Below, piece by piece: positions 12,008-20,900 of a DNA stretch of 64,000 bases. The stretch covers positions 186,001 through 250,000 of the forward strand of contig JAPOYR010000002.1 of assembly GCA_026706485.1 (NCBI GenBank). The letters are read 5' to 3'. The notes below the pieces were generated by a model, which was not told where the DNA came from, made no database searches, and saw only the letters and a list, made by a program, of their open reading frames with translations. The number at the start of each line of letters is the position of its first letter. Position 1 is the stretch's first letter. The DNA comes from Chloroflexota bacterium. GTDB taxonomy: Bacteria; Chloroflexota; UBA11872. A program made the translations under genes and the position numbers.

Positions 12008-13480
12008 ATGAACAGCACGCCGGACAGCCAGGCCGCGGCGCGGCTCGCCGCTGCCGTTGGGCAAATCCTTCCCGTCGATGGCGAGCGCTCGCTGACGGCG
12101 GTCGCCGCGCAATTCGACCTCCAAATCGCGCCCGCCGATGACGTGGAGACGTTCGCCGGCCAATTGATCGTCACGGCCGGCGAGGCCGACCGGCTCGATG
12201 ACGTAGTCCGGGTCCTGGTCACCGAGAGCGTCCTGTACCGACGGGAAGCGCGTGAGCCGGTCGACTCGGTCGAGTACGGCGAGCTGTCGGCGGCGGCGCA
12301 GGCGCTTGGCGTTGCGGTGCCGCCATTGGAGGAGATTGACGGCGCAACCGCGGACGTCGACGGCGCCGAGCGGCGCACCCGGCTCCTGGGCGCCATGTTT
12401 GCGCTCTACTCCGACATGATGAGCGGTCCGGAAGAGGACCGGCCCCTGAAGCTGGCGAATGTCCTCGGCGGCCTGCTGCGAGCGAACGACATCGACATCC
12501 TGCGGCTGCCTCAAGTCCGCGCCCACGATGTTCGCGGCGTCGTGCGCATGGGCGGCATTGAGCATCTGCTCACGGCCGTGTGGGAAGTCGGCGACGACCC
12601 GCTCGAAGTCGACACCTCGGAAGAATCCATCCAAGCGCAGGATCGGCGCACGCTGATCGTGGCACTTCAAGGGTTTCCGCGCGAAATGCGGCTGGACCCG
12701 GAGCGGGACCGCCGCAAAATCCTGCTCGACGGCCGCGATCTGACGCTGCTGCTCGAAGGCCGCTGGACCGTGCCGCACGCCGTGCGCTGGAAGGCCCGCG
12801 AGCAGCGGGAAACGGGAGTGTTCGCGCGCCTGCCGATAGCCCCGCCCGAAAACGACCCGACCGCGCTGGCGCTGTCGTCCGACACCGCCGAAATCGTCGA
12901 GGTTGACGCGGATCAGAAGACCCTCGCGGCCAACGTCGCCGAATTCGACCAGACGATCTCGGAGGAGATCGAGGCCTCGGAGGCGGAGGCGAAGCGCCTC
13001 CGCGTCATCGGGTTCATTTTGGCCGGAATTGCCGCGGTTGTGGTCGCCGGTCTGTTCGTCAACTCCAAGATTCAAGAGTCGATCGCGGAGGGGAACCTGG
13101 ACGCGGCCAGCGTCACGGCCATGCGCGCCGCCCAAGCGCAAGAAGATGCCCTGGAACGGCTCGAGGTCACCGGCCTGAACCGGTACTTCTCCGACGACGT
13201 CATTGCCAGCATCCGGCAGCAGATTGAGAGTCTGCGCGCGAACAACGTCTACATCACCGCCCGCATCGACCGCGAGGTCTTGCGCGAGAACTCGGGCGTC
13301 CAAGACGAGTTGGCGTTCATCGCCTTCCGCGAGACTGGGGAAACCGAGCTGCGCGGCCAAGGCGACGGGCGCATCATCAGCAGTGATCCGGCCTACCGCG
13401 CCGTGCTTGGCTTCATCATGTCTCGGAGCGAGGCCGGCCAATGGATGGTGACGGACCGGCGTGTGTTCGACACCAGCTAA
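12008..13480 (+). CDS. Unknown protein with one central transmembrane helix and possible NTF2-like C-terminal domain
   Basis: 490 residues that I do not recognise as a named family. The N-terminal 330 residues are soluble, acidic and rich in alpha-helix-forming residues. A charged segment (EEIEASEAEAKRLR) leads into one transmembrane helix around 336-354 (VIGFILAGIAAVVVAGLFV). The last 125 residues show a helix, helix, strand pattern ending GQWMVTDRRVFDTS, which resembles the NTF2-like or ARC6-type domain placed after a single membrane helix; this is a weak resemblance. The start ATG has GGAGCGAGG just upstream. A candidate promoter lies at 11909-11936, and tRNA-Cys follows downstream. It may be an independent unit and not part of the redox operon. 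Confidence 0.7.
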   Translation: MNSTPDSQAAARLAAAVGQILPVDGERSLTAVAAQFDLQIAPADDVETFAGQLIVTAGEADRLDDVVRVLVTESVLYRREAREPVDSVEYGELSAAAQALGVAVPPLEEIDGATADVDGAERRTRLLGAMFALYSDMMSGPEEDRPLKLANVLGGLLRANDIDILRLPQVRAHDVRGVVRMGGIEHLLTAVWEVGDDPLEVDTSEESIQAQDRRTLIVALQGFPREMRLDPERDRRKILLDGRDLTLLLEGRWTVPHAVRWKAREQRETGVFARLPIAPPENDPTALALSSDTAEIVEVDADQKTLAANVAEFDQTISEEIEASEAEAKRLRVIGFILAGIAAVVVAGLFVNSKIQESIAEGNLDAASVTAMRAAQAQEDALERLEVTGLNRYFSDDVIASIRQQIESLRANNVYITARIDREVLRENSGVQDELAFIAFRETGETELRGQGDGRIISSDPAYRAVLGFIMSRSEAGQWMVTDRRVFDTS

Positions 13481-13548
13481 GGCCGCGGTGGGCTGAACCG
13501 GTTCCGCATCGCCGTTAGGTATTCTGGCGCGCGGTTCGGGGCCGCCAA

Positions 13549-13623
13549 GGCGACGTAGCCAAGTGGTAAGGCGGGGGTCTGCAAAACCCCTATACCTCGG
13601 TTCGATTCCGAGCGTCGCCTCCA
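13549..13623 (+). tRNA. tRNA-Cys (anticodon GCA)
   Basis: The acceptor arm GGCGACG (13549-13555) pairs with CGTCGCC (13613-13619), followed by discriminator T and an encoded CCA. The anticodon stem GGGGT/ACCCC encloses loop CTGCAAA with GCA at 13581-13583. The T arm CTCGG/CCGAG carries the TTCGATT loop. The U73 discriminator is the identity base expected for tRNA-Cys. A possible -10 element TATTCT lies at 13520-13525. Confidence 0.97.
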
Positions 13624-13672
13624 GCTGAGGGCCTGATCGGGCCGACCGCGACTCTACCGCCGGTGGGTGCGC

Positions 13673-15463
13673 CTAACCGTGCGCCGCGCGCCGCACGCGC
13701 TCCCACACCTGCTCGACGAGCTCTCGATCCGGGCCACCCGGCGGCGCCGGCAGGAACTCGTCCCGCCCGGCGCGGGCGTGCAGCCACGCGATGACGATAT
13801 TGCGATGGTCGTCTGACACGGACGCATCGGACTGACGGGGCTTCAGAAGGTCCTGCAGCGCGCGGCGAACCGCACCGCGACGCGGGCGCGTCAGCACGAC
13901 GTGCCGCGCGATCCGGCCATCGGCAATGAGCGCAATCTCCGCATCGCCGGGCCGACGACCGCTGTCCACCACCACGACCCGCTCGCCCCCAAGCCCACCG
14001 GCAAGGGGCAGACGCTCGGCGCGGGATCGTCGCAACCGGCGCACGATCGACTCCCGCTCCTCGGCGGGAGCGTCGGCATCGGTGACGACGGCAATCGCCG
14101 CCTCACGGCCACTGCGCAGATAGGCCAACGCCGCGGCCCGCCGCCAGGGTTCCACGGCGCACGCGCCCCGAGCCGGCAAGTCGAGCAGCCGGCGCGCGGC
14201 CTGCGCGGCGAGCCGCGCGTCCCGCGCCGTGGGGAACGGCCCCACGTAGTCGCCGGACTCGCCCCGCATCGTCGATGCGGTGTTGATGACCACCGCCGCG
14301 GCCGGACCGACGTGGACCAGGAGCCGCGAGGCGCGGCGTTGGCGCTGCACGTTGTAGACGGGGGACAGTTCCCCGATGAGCTCCGCCTCGCGCAGCAGCG
14401 CGCGCAGCTCCGATCCTGTGACCTCCCAATCAATGTGATCGATTCGCGGCAGCATGTCGGCGCGTTGGCGCACGAAGCTGTGCGACGTGGTGAAGTGGGC
14501 CCGAACGCGGCGCTGGAGCGAGACGGTCTTGCCGACGTAGAGCGCTCGACCAGACGAATCGCGAAACACATAGGCGCCGGGAGACGGCGGCAGATTGCGC
14601 GAGGCCCAGCGGGCCAGCTCCTTGGCCCGCTGGGGCATCGGTCCCTCCGGTCCACCCTCCGCGCCCAGCGCGCGCAGCGCCTCGACGGTGGTGACGCCGC
14701 GAGCGCGCGCCCGGTCCATCAGCGCGGCGAACAGGCGATGCGTGGCCCGGGCGTCCGGCAGCGCGCGGTGGCGGGGCGATTCTTGTTCGCCAAGCAGCTC
14801 CAGCGCGTCCGCCAGGCCGGAGACTTCGGCCTCCGGCATCAGCACCTGCATCAGCTCCATGGTGTCGAGACCGTCGCCGGGAAAGAGCGGGCGCTGGCCC
14901 CACACGGCCTCGCGGTTGAGATAGCCCAAGTCGGTCGGCAGGTTGTGCGCGACGAGCACCGCGCCGGATTGGAACTCGCGGAAGTCGTCCAGCACTCGCT
15001 CGATCGGCGGCGCGTCAACCAGCATCTCGTCGGTGACGCCCGTGTAGCGCGTGATGAACTTGGAAACGCGACCGGGAATGCGGACGAGGGTCTCGAACGT
15101 CCCGACGACCGTTCCGCCGCACACGCGTTCGGCGCCGATTTCGAGGACCCGGTGCCGCCCCCCGCGTCCGCCGTTCGTCTCGATGTCGAAGATCACGAAT
15201 TCCGCGTCGCTGAGGTCCTCGGCGCGGTGCCGCCACGCGGCCAGCTCCCACTGCCCCGCCGAGGCCTGTCGCAGCCGGTCGTCCTCGAGCAAGAGCGGCT
15301 CGAGCGCCCGAGTCGCCACGGCCGCGGCCTTGGACTCGACGTGCAGCACCGCCCGAGCCAGATGTCGCAGCGACAGCGGGCGATCGGCTTCGGTGAGCTC
15401 GCCGATGGCGGCCTCAACGAGCGCGCTGCGCCGCGGACGAGCCGGTCCGTCCGCCGCGGTCAC
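13673..15463 (-). CDS. DnaQ-like 3'-5' exonuclease fused to a GIY-YIG (UvrC-type) nuclease domain
   Basis: 596 residues. After an N-terminal region (1-85) that may be a winged helix, a DEDDh exonuclease domain carries D93-I-E95, the AHN...D motif near 172-178 and HRALPDA near 233-239. A GIY-YIG domain follows, with GAYVF and LYVGKT at about 300-320 and the downstream arginines, like the first nuclease domain of UvrC. The remainder has UvrC-like sequence but no second catalytic domain that I can identify. The same fusion is known in actinobacteria (Rv2191 type) and is thought to act in DNA repair. It is transcribed towards tRNA-Cys, and the membrane protein gene upstream ends 19 bases before its start. 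Confidence 0.88.
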   Translation of the reverse strand: MTAADGPARPRRSALVEAAIGELTEADRPLSLRHLARAVLHVESKAAAVATRALEPLLLEDDRLRQASAGQWELAAWRHRAEDLSDAEFVIFDIETNGGRGGRHRVLEIGAERVCGGTVVGTFETLVRIPGRVSKFITRYTGVTDEMLVDAPPIERVLDDFREFQSGAVLVAHNLPTDLGYLNREAVWGQRPLFPGDGLDTMELMQVLMPEAEVSGLADALELLGEQESPRHRALPDARATHRLFAALMDRARARGVTTVEALRALGAEGGPEGPMPQRAKELARWASRNLPPSPGAYVFRDSSGRALYVGKTVSLQRRVRAHFTTSHSFVRQRADMLPRIDHIDWEVTGSELRALLREAELIGELSPVYNVQRQRRASRLLVHVGPAAAVVINTASTMRGESGDYVGPFPTARDARLAAQAARRLLDLPARGACAVEPWRRAAALAYLRSGREAAIAVVTDADAPAEERESIVRRLRRSRAERLPLAGGLGGERVVVVDSGRRPGDAEIALIADGRIARHVVLTRPRRGAVRRALQDLLKPRQSDASVSDDHRNIVIAWLHARAGRDEFLPAPPGGPDRELVEQVWERVRRAAHG

Positions 15464-15482
15464 GCGGCGTGCGCGTGGCGCG

Positions 15483-15878
15483 TCATTCCTTGCGCCCGCC
15501 GAGCAACACCGACCCGACCATGTTGATCACGCCGACGATGATCGAACCGATCACCGCTCCGACCACGGTGCGAATCTCGATGGCCTCCACCGCCTGCGCC
15601 GCCAGCCAAAAGACCCCCGCGCTGACCAGCACGTGCGAAAGCCCCAGCGTCAAAACTCCCAGCACGCAGGTGACCGGCTTGAGCAGCACATCCACCACCG
15701 GGCGCACGTACGCGTTGACCAGCGCGAGCACGGCGGCAAAGGCCGTGATCGTGGTCCAAAAGTCGCGCGTGCCCTCGGGCGGAAACGCGATGCCGTCGGG
15801 CACAAAGGCCGCCACGGCCAGCGCCGCGAAGAAGCAGGTGACGAAGCGCGCGAGCAGATAGCGCAGCTCGCGGGTCAT
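15483..15878 (-). CDS. Phage-holin-superfamily-IV-like small membrane protein
   Basis: 131 residues with four hydrophobic segments (about 8-25, 40-57, 63-88 and 102-127) and NAYVRPVVDVLLKP in the second loop, which match the PF04020 family (mycobacterial four-helix holin-like proteins). Members are common as chromosomal genes of unknown role; nothing nearby is phage-derived, so a lytic function is not implied. It starts at ATG 15878 and ends 19 bases before the exonuclease gene, so the two may share a transcript. Confidence 0.82.
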   Translation of the reverse strand: MTRELRYLLARFVTCFFAALAVAAFVPDGIAFPPEGTRDFWTTITAFAAVLALVNAYVRPVVDVLLKPVTCVLGVLTLGLSHVLVSAGVFWLAAQAVEAIEIRTVVGAVIGSIIVGVINMVGSVLLGGRKE

Positions 15879-15917
15879 GCACGACCCGTGGCAACACCGG
15901 CGGCAGCGGCCGCATGG

Positions 15918-16817
15918 CTACGCGGAGTCGCCGGAGCGAACCTCCACACCCGCAAGCTCCTCGAGCGGCTTGATCAGCGCCGCCGCGTCCAGGTCGCCCA
16001 GCCCCTTGTGGCGCACCTCCTGGTAGAGCTGGTCGGCCAGCGTCGTCGCCAGCAGGCGCACGTTGCTCCGCCGTCCCAACTCCAGCGCGAGGCCCAGGTC
16101 CTTGAGCAGCAGCTCGACGCCGAATCGGGCCTCGAAGTCGCCCGGAAACACCAGGCCCGGCATGTCCACTTCCATGCAGCGGCTGGCGGCGTAGGCCCCC
16201 ATCAGCGTGTCGAAGAGCTGCTGTGGGTCGATGCCGTTCTTGACCGCCAGCACGTAGGCCTCGGCGTTGGCGGCGCGAACCCCGGCGATAATCATCTGGT
16301 TGGCCAGCTTGGCCACGCAGCCCGCGCCCACCGGGCCGAAGTGCTGCACGTTGCCGCCCACGATGTCGAGCAGCTCCTGGCCGGCTTGCCAGTCCTCGGC
16401 CGTGCCGCCGACGAATACGGCCAGCGTGCCCGCTGTTGCGCCGGCCGGACCGCCGCTCACGGGAGCATCCAGGTAGCCGACGCCCTTGCCCGCGGCCTCG
16501 GCGGCGCAATGCTGCGCGGTGTCGGGGCCGTTGGTGCCAAAGTCGATCCAAAGCTGGCCGTCGCGGGCTGTCTCGATGGCGCCGTTTTCGCCCAGCAGGA
16601 TCTCCAGAGAGTCCTGCGGCAGCGGCACGTTCAGGCACACCACGTCCGACTGCGCGGCGACCTCCGCCGGCGTGTCGGCAGCCGTGCCGCCGTCCGTGAC
16701 GAAGGCGTCCACCTTGCCGCGGCTACGGTTGTGCACGATCAAGTCATGCCCCGCCGCCCGCAGATTCGTCGCCATGGGAAGGCCCATCTTGCCGAGGCCG
16801 ATATATCCAATTCGCAT
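15918..16817 (-). CDS. 3-hydroxyisobutyrate dehydrogenase-family NAD(P)-dependent oxidoreductase
   Basis: 299 residues from the ATG at 16817, which is preceded by AAGGAG (16828-16833) at a 10-base spacing; a longer frame starting at 16844 lacks such support. The Rossmann motif GYIGLGKMGLPMA is at residues 4-16, the substrate motif DAPVSGGPAGA near 110-120, and the catalytic lysine motif GCVAKLANQM near 157-166, all in family positions. The enzyme oxidises a beta-hydroxy acid; the exact substrate cannot be read from sequence. It lies downstream of a sugar isomerase-like gene on the same strand, with a 134-base gap. Confidence 0.9.
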   Translation of the reverse strand: MRIGYIGLGKMGLPMATNLRAAGHDLIVHNRSRGKVDAFVTDGGTAADTPAEVAAQSDVVCLNVPLPQDSLEILLGENGAIETARDGQLWIDFGTNGPDTAQHCAAEAAGKGVGYLDAPVSGGPAGATAGTLAVFVGGTAEDWQAGQELLDIVGGNVQHFGPVGAGCVAKLANQMIIAGVRAANAEAYVLAVKNGIDPQQLFDTLMGAYAASRCMEVDMPGLVFPGDFEARFGVELLLKDLGLALELGRRSNVRLLATTLADQLYQEVRHKGLGDLDAAALIKPLEELAGVEVRSGDSA

Positions 16818-16951
16818 GCGCGGATAGCTCCTTAAGTCATTCACTCAATTCGGCGGCGCGCCGCAGCCCTGATCGCGCCCGCAGGAGTGACCGGTCGGCG
16901 TCCGCGCTACCGCTGGGGCATTCCCAGCCTCAGCAAACCATACCAACGGAC

Positions 16952-17881
16952 TCAGACGCGCGCCCACGCCGCGCCAAACGTGCGCTTGGCGTTGCCGATG
17001 ATTTCGGCCGTGGTCTGGTAGGGCGCCGGCTTCATTTCGAAGCTGACCAGCGGCATCGCCGTCGGCAGGTCCTTCTCGAAATACCCGATCTCGAACAGCG
17101 CCTCCAGGAACGCCGTGAGCTCCGGCACGTCGTTCACGCCACCCGGCTCGCCGAACACCGGATGCTGGTCGCCCCATTGCGGGTGCGAGCGGTCGCTGAT
17201 CAGGCAATTGCCGATGTGGGCTTGGATGATGTGATCCGCCGCCTTCCGCACGGATGTCGGCGGGTCCTCACCGAGCAGCGGCAGATGGCTGAGGTCCAGG
17301 CAGAGCCCGAAGTTCGGCGTGTCGGCGCGAACCATCTCGCTCACCCGGATGCATAGCTCGACGGGACCCAGGAGCGAGCACTTTTCGATTTCTCGGTCGA
17401 ACTGCTCCAGCGCAATCCATATGCCCAAGCGGGCGGCGTGGTGGCAGATCTGCTTGAGCGAGTCGGCCAGGCGGTCCAGCGCCGGCTCAACGTCGTCATC
17501 GGTCGCCGGCGCCGAGTTGGGGCCGTCGAGCACGCCGACCAGCGTGGCATCCAGCTCGTGCGCCTCGTCAACGCCGCGCAGCATCGCCTCGATGCCTCGC
17601 TCCCGCACGTCGGGATCGGCCGATGAGAGATCGAGCTTCTCCAGCAGCAGCGCCGGGTGCGCCCCGTAGCCAAGCGCCAGTCGGGCCGTGCGCGCGCGTC
17701 GGGCCAACTCCGCACGCGTCGCATCGTCGTTGACGTGCGTGACCTCAAGGGCGTGAAAGAAGCCGTCGGTGGCCAGCGCCTCGACCGATTCGAGAATCGG
17801 CCCGTCGCCGCTCTGCAGCTCCGGATGCAGCATGAAGTGCACGATGCCCACGTGCATGTAGGCCTCGGGTGGTCGGTCCAT
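16952..17881 (-). CDS. Sugar phosphate isomerase/epimerase-like TIM-barrel protein
   Basis: 309 residues from ATG 17881, chosen because GGAGG lies eight bases upstream; a frame from 17899 would place that site inside the gene. The protein has the xylose-isomerase-like/AP-endonuclease-2 fold pattern: ALEVTHVN early, WIALEQFD in mid-barrel, GLCLDLSHLPL with a metal-binding Asp-x-x-His, IQAHIGNC, and a late VSFEMKP strand with Glu. Proteins of this type isomerise or epimerise sugars or keto-polyols, often next to dehydrogenases as here. The substrate is unknown. Confidence 0.85.
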   Translation of the reverse strand: MDRPPEAYMHVGIVHFMLHPELQSGDGPILESVEALATDGFFHALEVTHVNDDATRAELARRARTARLALGYGAHPALLLEKLDLSSADPDVRERGIEAMLRGVDEAHELDATLVGVLDGPNSAPATDDDVEPALDRLADSLKQICHHAARLGIWIALEQFDREIEKCSLLGPVELCIRVSEMVRADTPNFGLCLDLSHLPLLGEDPPTSVRKAADHIIQAHIGNCLISDRSHPQWGDQHPVFGEPGGVNDVPELTAFLEALFEIGYFEKDLPTAMPLVSFEMKPAPYQTTAEIIGNAKRTFGAAWARV

Positions 17882-17959
17882 CGCACGGTCCTCCGTCACA
17901 CGGCACTGCGCGCATATTGGCCCGACCGGATGCGCCTGTCGAGATTCCTGGCGGCGGGG

Positions 17960-20900
17960 CTAGGTGGATTCGGCGGGCGCCCGCTCCACCACCACGTTGT
18001 CGGCTTCGTACTCCCGGACCACCTGGGCCACCAGTTCCGGGCTGGCGCTCACGGCCTTGGGCCAGCGCAAGCGCGTGACGTCGCCGTCGGGCGCCTCGAC
18101 GTGCAGGTCGAGCGGAACCTCGCCGGGATAGGCGGCTGCCGCCTCGTCCAGCCGGCGCAGCAGATCGATGTCATGCCCGAGGTCAGGGCTGCGGCGCAGC
18201 ACCACAACAACTCGCCGCGGCGCGCCGCCGTTCGTCGCGCCGTTCGCTTCGCCGGCCGCCGCGGGGGCATCGTCGCCATTCGCGGAACCCTCCGGCGCGG
18301 CGTCACCGCTCGGCGGCACGAGTTCGCTGCCCGCGGCCTGCACCTCCAGGCTCCCCGCCACCGGTGTCGACTCGACCGGAGCGTCGGCATCCACCGCCGG
18401 AGGCTCCGGCTCGGCGCCCATCGCGTCGCCGTTGACCGCGGGTTCAACGTCGACCATCGGATCGTCGCCAACGTCCGCCGCGCTCGGCACTGCCGCAGCC
18501 TCGACGAAGGCCTCGGGGTCGTGGCCGATGCCGTCGTCGGGTGCTGATTCGCCGGCGGGCGTCGCCACATCCTCCGAATCCTCCGTGGCTGGTTGCGGCG
18601 GATAGAGGTTTTCGGCAACGAGCTGCAGCGATCCCCGCCGGTCCTCGAGCCTGCCTCGGGCCACGATCACGCGGTCGATCTCCAGGCTGTCGCCAATCTG
18701 CGCCCAGATTCGCGGGAACACGACCACTTCGATGGTTCCCGGCGCATCCTCGAGGGTGACGATGGCCATGGTGTCGCCCTTCTGCGTGATCAGTTGCCGC
18801 ACGTCCGCCACCAGCCCGCCCACGGTGAGGTTCTGGCCGATATGTGACGCATCCAGGTCGAATATTTGTGTGTCGACGCTGGCCCGCAGCGCCTCACGCA
18901 CGCCCGGATTCGACAGCGGACTCGGCGACACGTGCAGCCCGAGCAGGTCCTTCTCCCAGCGCCGCCGATCGGCGTTGTCGGCCGGTTCCACCTCCGGCAA
19001 GGCGTCGTCGCTGGTCTCGCTGGCAGGCAGCGCCCCCATTTCGAACATGGTGGTCTGCCCCGACACGCGGTCGTTCCGCGCCTGCTGGCCGCGCTTGAAC
19101 GCGGCTTCCAGTCCGGCGAGCAGCGCGTTCCGCTCGCCCAGGCCGTCCAGGGCGCCGACTTTGATCAGCGCTTCGACGGTGCGGCGCGTCACGACCCGAC
19201 CGTCGATCCTGGCGCACAGGTCGGCCAGCGACTCGAACGGCCCGCCGTCCTCGCGGGCGTCGAGGATCGCGACGACCGCCTGCTCCCCGACGGTCTTCAC
19301 GGTCCCAAGGCCAAACACAATCTGGCGTCCGCGATGCACGAAGGAAGCGCCGCTCCGGTTGACGTCGGGCGCCAGCACGTCCAGGTCGAGCACCTCGGCC
19401 TCGGACTTGGCCCGCGCCACCTTGGCCAGGTCGCCGCTGTCGGTGTCCAGCAACGCGGTGAGGAACTGCACCGGATAGATCGCCTTCAGCCAGGCCGTCC
19501 AGTAGGCGATGACGGCATAGGACACCGCGTGCGCCTTGTTGAATCCATATCCGGCGAACGGCTCGATCAACCCGAACACGTCCTCGGCCACGGCCGGCGT
19601 AAGCCCGTTGGCCGTGGCCCGCTCGATGAACTCCGCGCGCTCCTTCTCCAACGCCTCACGAATCTTCTTGCCGACGGCCTTGCGGAAGCGATCGGCTTCG
19701 TCCCAGTCATACCCGGCAAGCTCGCGCACGACGCGCAGCACCTGGTCGGCGTAGACGAGCACCCCGTGCGTCTCGCGCAGGATCGGCTCGAGCTTGGGGT
19801 GGGGATAGACCGGCTTCTCGCGCCCATGCATCGTGTCGATGTAGCGATCGATGTGCTGCATGGGACCCGGGCGATAGAGGGCGATGATCGCCGCCAGGTC
19901 GTCGATCGTCGTGGGTTGCAGGCGGCGCAGGGTGGAGGTCATGCCGCTGCTCTCGAGCTGGAACATGCCCACCGTGCGCCCGGCCCGCAGCATGGCGAAG
20001 GCCCGGTCGTCGTCCAGCGGGATCTCCTGCGGCGCGATCTCGTCGCCGGTGTCCTCACGGACCAGCTCCAGCGCGTGCGTGATCGTCCGGAAGTTGGACA
20101 GCCCCAGGATGTCGAGCTTCAGGATGCCGATGCGGTCGATGGTCTGCCCCGTGAACTGCGCCACGGGCTGACCGTCAGCCGAGCGCATCAGCGGCACGTG
20201 CTCGATGAGCGGCTCCCGCGACACCACCAGCCCTGCGGCGTGCGTCGAGGCGTGGCGGGACACGCCCTCCACCTCGCGCGCCCGGTCGAGCAACCGCCGG
20301 ATCTCGTCGGTGCCGTGGTAGAGCTGCTGCAGCTCCGTCACGGTTTCCAGCGACCGCTCGATGGTGAAGGGATTCACCGGATTCACCGGGATCAGCTTGG
20401 CCACGCGGTCCACGTCGGGCAGCGGCAGGTCCATCACGCGGCCCACGTCGCGCACGGCCGCCCGCGCCGCCAGGGTGCCGAACGTCGCAATCTGCGCCAC
20501 GTGATCCGACCCATAGGTGTCGGAGATGTAGTTGATGACCTCGTCCCGCCGATCGCTGGGGAAGTCGAGGTCCACGTCGGGCATGGATCCCTTGCGCCCG
20601 ACGGTGAGGAAGCGTTCGAACATGATGTCGTGCTTGATCGGGTCGATGTCCGACATGCCCATCGCAAAGGCGACCAGGCTGCCGTTCACGGAGCCGCGCG
20701 GTGCCGTGAGCATCCCGCCGTCGCGGGCGAAGCGCACGATGTCGCCGACGAGCACGAGGTACGACGCGAACTCGGTCTGCTCGATCACGTCGAGCTCGTA
20801 CGCCAGCCGCTCCGCATAGACGGGCGACGGGTCGGCGGCCAGCCGCGATCGAAGGCCACGCTGCGCCTGGTCGCGCAGATAGTCGATGGCGCTGCCGCCG

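Noticed and set aside
15483-15878. Prophage remnant suggested by the holin-like protein
   Set aside because: This family is common as an ordinary chromosomal gene and no other phage gene, integrase or attachment site is nearby.
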